The position numbers and the translations under genes are program-made. Positions 1 to 7,376 of a stretch of DNA of 18,254 nucleotides are shown here, in pieces. Location: assembly GCA_016303195.1 (NCBI GenBank), contig JAEDMD010000013.1, forward strand, positions 1 through 18,254, read 5' to 3'. Position 1 is the stretch's first letter. Each line of letters begins with the position of its first letter. The notes under the pieces are model-generated. The model saw nothing but the letters and a program-made list of their open reading frames with translations, had not been told where the DNA came from and did no database searches. The stretch is from Oscillospiraceae bacterium (GTDB lineage: Bacteria; Bacillota; Clostridia; Oscillospirales; Ruminococcaceae).

Positions 1-151
1 TGAAATGCGTGGAACTAACGGTTTCGGCTATGACCCTGTATTCATGGTCGGCAACAAGACAATGGCGGAGCTTACTGCCGATGAGAAAAATGCCATAAGC
101 CACAGAGGTGCGGCATTAAAGGCGCTTTACGATTATTTATCAACGAAATAA
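1..151 (+). CDS. rdgB: XTP/dITP diphosphatase (RdgB/HAM1 family), 3' end only
   Basis: This is the C-terminal 49 residues of a RdgB/HAM1 pyrophosphatase, read in the frame that begins at base 2 and ends in TAA at 149-151; the start lies outside the window. Two family signatures are visible: [11 protein letters not shown], the substrate-binding loop, and [10 protein letters not shown] near the C-terminus. The family hydrolyses non-canonical purine triphosphates (XTP, dITP, ITP) to monophosphates and keeps them out of DNA and RNA. YhbY follows after 13 bp containing an AAGGAG ribosome binding site, so the two are probably co-transcribed. Confidence 0.9.
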   Translation, partial: EMRGTNGFGYDPVFMVGNKTMAELTADEKNAISHRGAALKALYDYLSTK

Positions 152-164
152 AAAGGAGTAATTT

Positions 165-467
165 ATGCTTACAAGCAAACAGAGAGCATACCTGCGTGGT
201 ATCGCTTCAACATATGAAACTATCTATCAGATAGGCAAGGGCGGAGTTACAGAAGCAATGTGCAAGGATATCGCCGAGGCTCTCCGCAAGAGAGAACTTA
301 TAAAGCTGAGAGTTCTGGAAAATTCGGGATGGACTGCAAGAGAAGCCGCTGACGCTGTTGCTGAACAGACAGGCGCAGACGTTGTACAGGTCATCGGTTC
401 AAAGTTCGTGCTTTTCAAGCGCAACGAGAAAGACCCTGTTATCGAGAATCTCCCAAAGGCTAAGTAA
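165..467 (+). CDS. yhbY: YhbY/YqeI family RNA-binding protein (CRS1-YhbY/CRM domain)
   Basis: A 100-residue single CRM-domain protein. It opens with the family's LTSKQRAYLRG segment, has the GxxG-type loop IGKGG at residues 23-27 and closes with VVQVIGSKFVLFKRN, the typical final beta strand. CRM proteins bind structured RNA, and bacterial YhbY associates with pre-50S ribosomal particles. The start at 165 is supported by AAGGAG at 153-158. The stop codon TAATG overlaps the ATG of the next gene by one base, so translation is probably coupled. The position just before nadD is the classic yqeI-nadD-yqeK-rsfS order of Bacillota. Confidence 0.93.
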   Translation: MLTSKQRAYLRGIASTYETIYQIGKGGVTEAMCKDIAEALRKRELIKLRVLENSGWTAREAADAVAEQTGADVVQVIGSKFVLFKRNEKDPVIENLPKAK

Positions 468-805
468 TGGTACTTTACAGACCCGTCGGCGAGGCTGAGC
501 TTAAACTCATCGCTGACAGCGGATACAAAGAATTCCCTCCGAGACTGCCCGACCAGCCCATATTTTATCCTGTTCTCAATGAGAAGTATGCTTCCGAGAT
601 AGCCGAAAAATGGAATGCTGTCGGCGGAAACAAAGGATTTGTCACACGTTTCGTGGCGGATGACAGCTTTTGCGGAAAATATCAGGTACGGACTGTTGGC
701 AGAAGCTATCATCAGGAACTCTGGATACCTGCGGAGGAGCTGGAAGAATTCAACAGGCATATCATCGGCGATATCGAAGTTATCAGGACATTCGGAGGAG
801 AATAA
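467..805 (+). CDS. small ADP-ribosylation/crystallin J1-like protein
   Basis: A 112-residue soluble protein that I match from memory to a small family annotated as ADP-ribosylation/crystallin J1. Its recognisable pieces are LYRPVGEAEL at the N-terminus, FPPRLPDQPIFYPVLN at about residues 24-39, YQVRTVG, and ELWIPAEELEEFNRHI near the end. No catalytic residues of the true ADP-ribosylglycohydrolases are identifiable, so the biochemical role is unknown; the family label is historical and may mislead. It starts inside the stop codon of yhbY (TAATG) and precedes the NAD-synthesis gene nadD, which suggests co-expression. No signal peptide or membrane segment is visible. Confidence 0.75.
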   Translation: MVLYRPVGEAELKLIADSGYKEFPPRLPDQPIFYPVLNEKYASEIAEKWNAVGGNKGFVTRFVADDSFCGKYQVRTVGRSYHQELWIPAEELEEFNRHIIGDIEVIRTFGGE

Positions 806-846
806 AGTTCCTGATAACAAGCAGTGCTGACTGTACAAAAAAGACA

Positions 847-876
847 GGACGCAGGGCAAGCGTCCGTGGAGGTGAC
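847..876 (+). promoter_or_regulatory. short hairpin next to the nadD ribosome binding site
   Basis: GGACGC (847-852) pairs with GCGTCC (860-865) across a 7-nt loop. The hairpin ends two bases before the strong Shine-Dalgarno GGAGGTGA (868-875) of nadD. The 74-bp gap 806-879 is the longest in this operon and holds nothing else recognisable. The hairpin could tune nadD translation, but six pairs alone are weak evidence. Confidence 0.35.
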
Positions 877-879
877 ATA

Positions 880-2100
880 ATGCATATTGGCATTTATGGC
901 GGAAGTTTTAATCCTGTTCACAACGGGCATATCCATCTTGCCAAAACAGCAATGGCTGATTTCGGCATAGACAGGCTTTATCTCATGCCATCGAAGATCT
1001 CGCCCCATCGTTCAAGTGAGGAATATGCATCGGCGGAGGACAGACTGGAAATGCTCCGTCTTGCCGTTGCAGATGAAAAAAATATGGAAGTGTCGGATTT
1101 CGAGATACGGAGTGACCGTGTAAGTTATACGATCTACACTGTCGAGCATTTCCGCAGTCTTTTCCCTGATGATGAATTATATCTGCTTGTCGGAAGTGAT
1201 ATGCTTCTGGGATTTGAGAAATGGTACAGATTCGAGGACATCCTATCACAGGTCACTCTCTGCGCTGTTTCGAGAAATAACGGCGATATGGAACAGCTCC
1301 GTGAAAAGGCATCGTTCCTCAGTCAGTACGGCTGTATACGCCTCTCCGAAGCGCCTCCTATTGAAATTTCATCTACGGAGATAAGAAAAAATATCGAAAA
1401 AAACACGGATTGTACTTGCTATCTTCACAAAAATGTAGTACAATATATAAGATCAAAGGGATTATATTCTGGCAGAGGTGAAGAAAAAATGCATTATGAC
1501 CCTGAGGAAAAGAAGAAATATCTTAAAGCAAAACTGTCAGCAAAGCGCTATCAGCATTCGCTGAATGTTGCGGATGAGTGCAGAAAACTGGCTGAAAAAT
1601 ACGGTGAAGACCCTGAAAAGGCTTATTTTGCAGGACTTCTCCATGATATATGCAAGGAACTGCCCGATGAGGAGCAGAGAGCGCTGGTGGAAGAAAGCGG
1701 ATTCGCTGTATGCAGGGAGGAGCTTGAAACAAGATCGCTCCTTCACGGCATTGCAGGTGCTTATTTTGTTAAAAAGGAATTCGGTGTTGAGGATATTGAT
1801 ATCATCAATTCCATAAGATTCCATACAGTCGGCAGAGCAGGAATGTCGAGACTTGAAGAAATAGTTTATCTCGGCGATCTTGTTTCAGCAGAACGTGACT
1901 ACAAGGATGTTGACAAAATGTGTAAGCTGGTCTATACCGATCTGGATGAGGCAATGCTTTATGCCATTGAGTTTTCGATGAGATCAGTTATGAAGAAAGG
2001 CGGAGTTATCCCTATTTGCACCGCCGAGGCATATAATTTTTACAGAAGGCTGTTGAAAGACAGCAAAAACAGCCATGAACAAAAGAGGGCGCTTAAATGA
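880..2100 (+). CDS. nadD-yqeK: NadD-YqeK fusion: nicotinate-nucleotide adenylyltransferase plus HD-domain Ap4A hydrolase
   Basis: One uninterrupted 406-residue frame carries two enzymes that are usually separate. Residues 1-196 are NadD: GGSFNPVHNGH at 7-17 is the nucleotidyl-transferase signature and ISSTEIR at 163-169 is the second ATP-binding motif. NadD adenylates nicotinate mononucleotide in NAD synthesis. Residues 204-406 are YqeK, an HD-domain hydrolase: RYQHS at 223-227 and the LLHD pair at 253-256 supply metal ligands. YqeK proteins symmetrically cleave Ap4A. The linker is only about seven residues (SGRGEEK). ATG 880 is chosen for GGAGGTGA upstream; the open frame further upstream has no family similarity. 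An in-frame ATG at 1489 with AGAGGTGA before it would start YqeK alone. The stop overlaps the next ATG (ATGA). Confidence 0.92.
   Translation: MHIGIYGGSFNPVHNGHIHLAKTAMADFGIDRLYLMPSKISPHRSSEEYASAEDRLEMLRLAVADEKNMEVSDFEIRSDRVSYTIYTVEHFRSLFPDDELYLLVGSDMLLGFEKWYRFEDILSQVTLCAVSRNNGDMEQLREKASFLSQYGCIRLSEAPPIEISSTEIRKNIEKNTDCTCYLHKNVVQYIRSKGLYSGRGEEKMHYDPEEKKKYLKAKLSAKRYQHSLNVADECRKLAEKYGEDPEKAYFAGLLHDICKELPDEEQRALVEESGFAVCREELETRSLLHGIAGAYFVKKEFGVEDIDIINSIRFHTVGRAGMSRLEEIVYLGDLVSAERDYKDVDKMCKLVYTDLDEAMLYAIEFSMRSVMKKGGVIPICTAEAYNFYRRLLKDSKNSHEQKRALK
1474..1491 (+). promoter_or_regulatory. internal ribosome binding site and start codon for free YqeK
   Basis: AGAGGTGA at 1474-1481 lies 7 nt before ATG 1489, which is in frame with nadD and is exactly where a stand-alone YqeK (MHYDPEEKKK) would start. 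The site looks like the relic, or the still active signal, of a separate yqeK gene inside the fused frame. Whether ribosomes initiate here cannot be told from sequence. Confidence 0.55.
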
Positions 2101-3776
2101 AGAAAAAGGATAAAAAAGCAGGTAACAAAAACGATATCAAAAAGAAGAAAAAACGTTCTGCCGTGGGAAGAAAGGTCAACGAGACAGAAGCATACCACGG
2201 AAGATATGAAGCAGAGCCTGATGAGGAAAAGGGCGGATATGTCAGAGAAACTGCCGCTTACCGTGGAAAATATGCCGCTGACAACAGCAGTGACAACCGT
2301 GAATTCGGCCCTGTGACCATTACCAATGACGACGAGGAAGGTTTGCAGTACAGAACTGACGGGGCGGATTTCTATTGTGCAAAGCATAAGGCAGGCTCTC
2401 TCAGACCTGCCGCAGAGATGGAAGCAGTCCGTGACGATGAAGAAGAAGTCAGCGATACCGCTTCCGAGGTCATTGCAAGAAGCCTCCGCAAGGCAGATGA
2501 AATGGTTGCTCAGGAAAGACGCAGAAACAGCGAACAGCGCCCGAAGCAGGGGGCTAAGAAAAGATCTTCAAAAGGCAAAAACGGCAACAAAAAACGCAAA
2601 AAATCAAGAACATCCAACGATACATGGATAAAGTCAGGCTCTATCATACTGAGTCTTGTGATGGTTCTGGTAATGATGCTGAATATGCCGATCCTTTGGT
2701 ATAAAAAGGCAGGTCAGCCTGACGAGAGAGTTTCTGTCATACAGTATTTCAAGCGCTGGCAGCCGACTGTCGAGATCGAGGGTCAGCTCCAACAGAATAC
2801 TATGGATCTGAAGATAAACACTGATGTCATTCAGGATGACTACACCGACGGACTTGACCTTCCTCAGCTTGTGGAGGGACAGTATTCAGTGCTTTTCGTT
2901 GGATTTGACGAAAGCGAACAGCTTACAGACGTTGTGTGGGTATGTCAGTTCGATATCGGAAACGGACAGCTCAACATTCTCCAGATACCCCGTGACCTTG
3001 CTGTCCCTGACTATACAAACAGTGTGACCTGCAAGTTCAACAGTATTTATACGGAGGGCGACCGCTACATCACACCGCCTATCCAGCGTGTGGTAAATGC
3101 AGTTCAGGAAAATTTCGGCATCCCGATAGATGCCTATATCACCACAGCCTGCTTTGATATTGCAGATATGGTCGATCTTGTAGGCGGAATACAGATGCAC
3201 GTTGAAAACGAGATCATGTATGAAGCTGACAAGATAATCCCTGAGGGCGATGTTACGCTTTCAGGCGAACAGGCTGAATGGTTCGTTCGCTTCCGCCGTG
3301 AATGGTCTGAGGGCGATATCGGACGAATGAAGAATCAGCGTAAATTCATGGCTGCGGCAATGCAGAAACTGCTTAGCATCGTTAAGGATGAGGGCAGGAT
3401 AAAGCTGTACAGCTACCTTAATCAGGTTTACAAGAATCAGTGGATAGCTACTGATATGAGCCTTGAAGACCTCAGCAAGCTGGCTGACTTTGCTTCGACA
3501 CTGACTATGGATACAGTCCGTGTGAACATGGTTCCCGGCGAAGGTGCAAACTATCAGGCTGAGGACGGAATGGAGTACAGCTTCTATTCAGTTCACAAGT
3601 ACGCAACTATCACAATGCTCAATCAGTATTACCGCCCGTATCAGCAGAAGCTGAAACTGGATGATGTTGCTCTTGTTGAGTATGTCAAGGATTATGAAAA
3701 CAGAGCTTATGACGATACAGGTGCTACCCTCAATGAGGTGGAAGTATCAGACGAGCCGAAGCGAAACGAATATTAA
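2097..3776 (+). CDS. LCP (LytR-CpsA-Psr) family cell-wall polymer ligase with long cytoplasmic tail
   Basis: A 559-residue single-pass membrane protein. Residues 1-177 are a highly charged, Lys- and Glu-rich, probably disordered cytoplasmic tail. A hydrophobic segment at about 180-201 (GSIILSLVMVLVMMLNMPIL) anchors it, and the LCP domain outside spans roughly 263-425. Family signatures are YSVLFVGFD, LNILQIPRDL (Arg and Asp that contact the polyprenyl pyrophosphate), FGIPIDAYI, LVGGIQMHV and WFVRFRREWSEGDIGRMKNQ. LCP enzymes move teichoic acids or capsular polymers from lipid carriers to peptidoglycan. Which polymer is attached here cannot be told. The tail carries a duplicated motif (residues 29-39 and 51-61). 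The start overlaps the nadD-yqeK stop (ATGA); an LCP gene between yqeK and rsfS is common in Clostridia. Confidence 0.92.
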   Translation: MKKKDKKAGNKNDIKKKKKRSAVGRKVNETEAYHGRYEAEPDEEKGGYVRETAAYRGKYAADNSSDNREFGPVTITNDDEEGLQYRTDGADFYCAKHKAGSLRPAAEMEAVRDDEEEVSDTASEVIARSLRKADEMVAQERRRNSEQRPKQGAKKRSSKGKNGNKKRKKSRTSNDTWIKSGSIILSLVMVLVMMLNMPILWYKKAGQPDERVSVIQYFKRWQPTVEIEGQLQQNTMDLKINTDVIQDDYTDGLDLPQLVEGQYSVLFVGFDESEQLTDVVWVCQFDIGNGQLNILQIPRDLAVPDYTNSVTCKFNSIYTEGDRYITPPIQRVVNAVQENFGIPIDAYITTACFDIADMVDLVGGIQMHVENEIMYEADKIIPEGDVTLSGEQAEWFVRFRREWSEGDIGRMKNQRKFMAAAMQKLLSIVKDEGRIKLYSYLNQVYKNQWIATDMSLEDLSKLADFASTLTMDTVRVNMVPGEGANYQAEDGMEYSFYSVHKYATITMLNQYYRPYQQKLKLDDVALVEYVKDYENRAYDDTGATLNEVEVSDEPKRNEY

Positions 3777-3796
3777 TACAAGAAAGAGGGATGAAA

Positions 3797-4156
3797 ATGA
3801 CCGAAAAGGAAAAACTCGAACTTATCGTAAAAACTCTCGACCTGAAAAAAGGCGAGGACATACAGGTGCTTAAAATAGCTGATCTTACAATTCTTGCAGA
3901 CTATTTTGTAATAGTCAACGGTACAAGTAATACCCACGCAAGAACACTTGCTGATGAAGTTGAATTCCAGCTTTCTCAGAAGGGAATTGAGCCTGAGCGC
4001 AGAGAGTCAGATACGGGAAATACATGGATAATCCTTGATTACGCTGACATTATCGTTCACGTATTCTACAAGGCTACCCGTGATTTCTATAAGCTGGAAG
4101 GCGTATGGGCAGACGGCGAACAGGTCGATATCAGCGATATGATCACAAAGGAATGA
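3797..4156 (+). CDS. rsfS: ribosome silencing factor RsfS
   Basis: A 119-residue RsfS/YbeB/Iojap protein. Hallmarks are LADYFVIVNGTSNTHARTLA, the ERRESDTGNTWIILDY strand, and DIIVHVFYKATRDFYKLEGVW near the C-terminus. RsfS binds uL14 on the 50S subunit, blocks joining to 30S and so damps translation in starvation and during assembly. Two in-frame ATGs are present. The first, 3791, directly abuts the ribosome binding site AGAGGG (3785-3790), so I choose the second, 3797, with 6-nt spacing; the difference is two residues. It follows the LCP gene by 20 bp and continues the yqe operon. Confidence 0.95.
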   Translation: MTEKEKLELIVKTLDLKKGEDIQVLKIADLTILADYFVIVNGTSNTHARTLADEVEFQLSQKGIEPERRESDTGNTWIILDYADIIVHVFYKATRDFYKLEGVWADGEQVDISDMITKE

Positions 4157-4160
4157 AAAC

Positions 4161-4505
4161 ATGAGCATTAAAAATCAAAAAGGATTTTCCATATCCATAG
4201 CGATGGCGGCATATGTTGTTGTAAAAGCAGTGCTGAACATGATACTGGGCGGTTTCTCGCTCAGCAGTCTGCTGCTTGCACTTGGCATGGCTTGCCTGTT
4301 CTTCGTGTGGATAAAGAATGTCAATTATATCACCGCAGGCATACTTGTGCTTGTTGTGCTGATGCATCTCCCTGCAAATCTGGGAAATATCGGTTCAAAC
4401 TGGATATATCTCCTTGAAGGTGCAGTTGATGTTGTATGTGCTGTAATGCTTGTCACCAACAGCGATGTCAAGGAAAATTACTCAGGAAGTATAAATTTTA
4501 ATTAA
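4161..4505 (+). CDS. small four-helix membrane protein of unknown function
   Basis: A 114-residue protein that I do not recognise. It has four hydrophobic stretches at about 10-29, 34-51, 56-73 and 81-99, with a short polar N-terminus (MSIKNQKG) and an Asn/Ser-rich polar tail. No catalytic motif, cysteine pair or lipobox is visible. It starts 4 bp after rsfS, with AAGGA at the end of rsfS as ribosome binding site, and leuS follows after 14 bp, so it is clearly part of the operon. It may be a small integral membrane protein of the tryptophan-rich/DUF type, but that is a guess. Confidence 0.8.
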   Translation: MSIKNQKGFSISIAMAAYVVVKAVLNMILGGFSLSSLLLALGMACLFFVWIKNVNYITAGILVLVVLMHLPANLGNIGSNWIYLLEGAVDVVCAVMLVTNSDVKENYSGSINFN

Positions 4506-4519
4506 AGGAATGATCTAAA

Positions 4520-6952
4520 ATGAGCAGATATGATTACAAATCTGTAGAAGCTAAATGGCAGAAATACTGGGAGGAGCATGAGACTTTCAAGACTGATGTC
4601 TGGGATTTCAGCAAGCCTAAGTTCTATGCTCTGGATATGTTCCCTTATCCGTCGGGAGTAGGCCTCCATGCAGGTCATCCTGAGGGATATACCGCAACCG
4701 ATATCATTTCAAGAATGAAGCGTATGCAGGGCTACAATGTTCTTCATCCGATGGGATATGACTCATTCGGCCTCCCTGCCGAGCAGTATGCCGTTACCAC
4801 AGGAAATCACCCGAATGGCTTCACACAGGAGAATATCAAGACCTTCTCAAAACAGCTCAAGGAACTCGGATTTGACTATGACTGGTCAAAGATGATCGCA
4901 ACATCCGATCCTGAGTTCTACAAGTGGACTCAGTGGATATTCAAACAGCTCTATAAAGATGGCTATGCAAAGTACATAGATATGCCTGTAAACTGGTGCG
5001 AGGAACTGGGAACAGTTCTCTCGAACGATGAAGTTATCGACGGAAAGTCCGAAAGAGGCGGATATCCTGTTGTAAGAAAGAACATGAAGCAGTGGGTCAT
5101 TGACCAGCCTGCATTTGCTGAGAAACTCCTTGAAGGTCTTGACGAGATCGACTGGCCTGAATCAACAAAGGCTATCCAGCGCAACTGGATCGGTAAGTCA
5201 ACAGGTGTCGAGGTAGAATTCGATATCGTCGGCGGAGGAAAGTTTTCTATCTTCACGACCTGTATCGAAACTATCTACGGTATCACATTCATGGTTCTCG
5301 CTCCCGACGGCGCAGTTACAGAGAGCCTTCTTGACCGTGTTCAGAACAGGGAAGAAGTTGAGGCTTACATCGCTGAGACAAAGAAGAAGAACGACATGGA
5401 TCGTACAGAACTGAACAAGACAAAGTCGGGCTGTGAGCTGAAAGGCGTTACTTGTATCAACCCTGTCAATGGCAAGGAAGTTCGTATGTTCATTGGTGAT
5501 TTCGTTCTTGCAAGCTACGGTACAGGCGCAGTTATGGCTGTTCCGAGCCACGATCAGCGTGACTTTGAGTATGCTGTCGCTCACAACATCGACATGATAC
5601 AGGTTATCGACGGCAAGGACGGTCATATCGACGTATCAGATGCCGCTATGGAAAAGACAGAATACCTCGGCAAGGGCTACAAGCTCATCAATTCTGAGGA
5701 GTTCACAGGTCTTACAGTTGAGGAAGCAAAGGAAGCTATCACTCAGAAGCTGGAGAAGATGGGCAGAGCGAAGCGCACTGTAAACTATCATTTCCGTGAG
5801 TGGATATTCGCAAGACAGCGTTACTGGGGCGAGCCTGTTCCTGTTGTTCACGGCGAAGACGGTGAGATATACGCACTGGACGATTCCGAACTTCCTCTCA
5901 TCCTGCCTGAACTGGATGACTACAAGGGCAAGGGCGGAAAAGCTCCTCTTGAAAATGCAACAGAGTGGAAGAAGTATGACAAGAACGGGATCAAGGGCAC
6001 TCGTGAGACTTCAACAATGCCCGGAAGTGCAGGTTCAAGCTGGTACTACTTCAGATATATCGATCCGCACAACGATAAGGAATTCGCAAATCAGGAGCTT
6101 CTGAAGCACTGGATGCCTGTTGACCTTTACATCGGCGGCCCTGAACACGCTGTCGGTCACCTTATGTATTCACGTATCTGGAACAGATACCTCTATGATA
6201 AGGGTCTTGCACCTACAAAAGAACCATTCAAGAAGCTGGTACATCAGGGCATGATCCTCGGTGAGAACGGCATCAAGATGGGCAAGCGCTTCCCTGAGTT
6301 TGTTGTAAATCCATCCGATATCGTAAGAGATTACGGTGCTGATACACTCCGTCTTTATGAGATGTTCATGGGCCCTCTTGAGGTAAGCAAGCCTTGGAGC
6401 AAGAACGGTGTTGAGGGTGCTAAGAGATTCGTTCAGAGAGTATGGAACTTCTTCACAGAGGCCGAGAATCTTACAGATGATAATGACGGCGCACTGACAA
6501 AGGTTTACCACAAGACCGTCAAGAAGGTCACAGATGACTACGAAAAGCTGGCATTCAACACAGCTATCAGCCAGATGATGATATTCGTCAACGAAGTTTA
6601 CAAGGTCGGCAAGTGCCCGAAGGAGTATGCTGAGGGACTTATCAAGATGCTGTCATGCATCACACCTCATATCGGTGAGGAGATCTGGAGCATTTTCGGT
6701 CACAATGACACTATCGCATTTGAGAGCTGGCCGACATATGACGAGTCACAGCTTGTTGAAGATACTATTGAGATCGTTGTACAGATCAACGGCAAGGTAA
6801 AGGCAAAGCTGAATATCGCAGTTGATGAGGCTCAGGAATCTGTTATGGCTAAGGCAATGGCTGACGAAAAGGTGAAGGAAGCTGTTGACGGAAAGAACAT
6901 AGTAAAACAGATATATGTACCAAATAAAATTGTTAATATTGTGGCAAAATAA
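4520..6952 (+). CDS. leuS: leucyl-tRNA synthetase (class Ia)
   Basis: An 810-residue LeuRS of normal bacterial length that charges tRNA-Leu with leucine. The HIGH element reads LHAGH (49-53) within YPSGVGLHAGHPEGY. The CP1 editing domain runs from about 225 to 410: SYGTGAVMAVPSHDQRD (332-348) keeps the aspartate that holds the mischarged amino acid, but the threonine-rich loop reads TTCIET (246-251) where most LeuRS have TTRPDT. The catalytic loop reads KMGKR (586-590) instead of KMSKS. The anticodon-binding domain and C-terminal tRNA-binding tail are present. There is no T-box leader: the gene starts 14 bp after the preceding frame, so it depends on operon expression. No terminator is evident between its stop and the rpsU promoter. 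Confidence 0.97.
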   Translation: MSRYDYKSVEAKWQKYWEEHETFKTDVWDFSKPKFYALDMFPYPSGVGLHAGHPEGYTATDIISRMKRMQGYNVLHPMGYDSFGLPAEQYAVTTGNHPNGFTQENIKTFSKQLKELGFDYDWSKMIATSDPEFYKWTQWIFKQLYKDGYAKYIDMPVNWCEELGTVLSNDEVIDGKSERGGYPVVRKNMKQWVIDQPAFAEKLLEGLDEIDWPESTKAIQRNWIGKSTGVEVEFDIVGGGKFSIFTTCIETIYGITFMVLAPDGAVTESLLDRVQNREEVEAYIAETKKKNDMDRTELNKTKSGCELKGVTCINPVNGKEVRMFIGDFVLASYGTGAVMAVPSHDQRDFEYAVAHNIDMIQVIDGKDGHIDVSDAAMEKTEYLGKGYKLINSEEFTGLTVEEAKEAITQKLEKMGRAKRTVNYHFREWIFARQRYWGEPVPVVHGEDGEIYALDDSELPLILPELDDYKGKGGKAPLENATEWKKYDKNGIKGTRETSTMPGSAGSSWYYFRYIDPHNDKEFANQELLKHWMPVDLYIGGPEHAVGHLMYSRIWNRYLYDKGLAPTKEPFKKLVHQGMILGENGIKMGKRFPEFVVNPSDIVRDYGADTLRLYEMFMGPLEVSKPWSKNGVEGAKRFVQRVWNFFTEAENLTDDNDGALTKVYHKTVKKVTDDYEKLAFNTAISQMMIFVNEVYKVGKCPKEYAEGLIKMLSCITPHIGEEIWSIFGHNDTIAFESWPTYDESQLVEDTIEIVVQINGKVKAKLNIAVDEAQESVMAKAMADEKVKEAVDGKNIVKQIYVPNKIVNIVAK

Positions 6953-6979
6953 CGATTTTATGAAATTGTCAGAAAACAC

Positions 6980-7008
6980 TTGACATTTATTCTGAAATAT
7001 GATAGAAT
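6980..7008 (+). promoter_or_regulatory. sigma-A promoter of rpsU
   Basis: The -35 box TTGACA (6980-6985) and the -10 box TAGAAT (7003-7008) are separated by 17 bp, close to the housekeeping consensus. Transcription would start near 7015 and leave a leader of about 120 nt before the rpsU start. Confidence 0.85.
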
Positions 7009-7058
7009 AACGTTATATTAGTATAAAGATTTTGTATATCTGCTGTTTCAGGGTATAG

Positions 7059-7129
7059 TTATCTAACACCGAAAGGTGATTAGTATAGATGCATATGGGT
7101 TACCATTTGCAACCTCTGGACAAGGGAGG
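7059..7129 (+). promoter_or_regulatory. structured 5' leader of rpsU (three stacked hairpins, the last covering the RBS)
   Basis: Three hairpins follow one another almost without gaps. The first, 7059-7088, is TTATCTAACACC against GGTG-TTAG-ATAG with two single-base bulges and a GAAA tetraloop. The second, 7091-7110, is GCATATGG against CCATTTGC with one mismatch and loop GTTA. The third pairs CCTC (7113-7116) with GAGG (7126-7129) inside the Shine-Dalgarno GGGAGGG (7124-7130), which would hide it. This fits translational control of S21, perhaps by S21 itself. It matches no riboswitch or ribosomal-protein leader that I can name. Pairings were found by eye. Confidence 0.55.
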
Positions 7130-7137
7130 GAAAATTA

Positions 7138-7311
7138 GTGGCAGAAGTTCGTGTAGGCAAGAATGAGTCTCTGGACACAGCTCTTAAGAGATTTAAGAGA
7201 TCATGTGCAAAGGACGGCGTTATTGCTGAGGTTCGTAAGAGAGAACACTACGAGAAGCCTTCAGTTAAGCGTAAGAAGAAGTCTGAGGCAGCTCGTAAGC
7301 GTAAGTATTGA
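7138..7311 (+). CDS. rpsU: 30S ribosomal protein bS21
   Basis: A 57-residue S21 with a GTG start. The sequence [20 protein letters not shown], the KREHYEKPS segment and the basic tail [14 protein letters not shown] are diagnostic. S21 joins the 30S platform near the 3' end of 16S rRNA and assists initiation. The start is fixed by the strong Shine-Dalgarno GGGAGGG at 7124-7130 and by the invariant AEVRV N-terminus. It has its own promoter, a structured leader and a terminator, so it is a monocistronic unit. In many Clostridia rpsU is followed by a GatB/YqeY gene, which is not the case here. Confidence 0.96.
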   Translation: MAEVRVGKNESLDTALKRFKRSCAKDGVIAEVRKREHYEKPSVKRKKKSEAARKRKY

Positions 7312-7336
7312 TCTTGCGAAAATGATTTATGTTGAT

Positions 7337-7376
7337 AAAAGCGGGCTGCGGCTCGCTTTTTCATTTGTATTTTTTT
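7337..7376 (+). terminator. intrinsic terminator after rpsU
   Basis: AAAAGCGGGC (7337-7346) pairs with GCTCGCTTTT (7351-7360) with one G-U wobble and a TGCG loop. A further run of T follows to 7376. It lies 25 bp after the rpsU stop and ends right at the first ATG of yqeG. Confidence 0.85.

Noticed and set aside
227..859. 210-residue minus-strand open frame
   Set aside because: It lies opposite yhbY and the crystallin J1-like gene, has no family similarity and no ribosome binding site; it is a shadow frame.
670..879. 70-residue N-terminal extension of NadD
   Set aside because: It overlaps the preceding gene in another frame, has no NadD similarity, and the strong RBS at 868-875 fixes the start at 880.
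4506..4519. Possible T-box leader for leuS
   Set aside because: Only 14 bp separate leuS from the preceding gene; there is no room for a T-box and no T-box sequence upstream.
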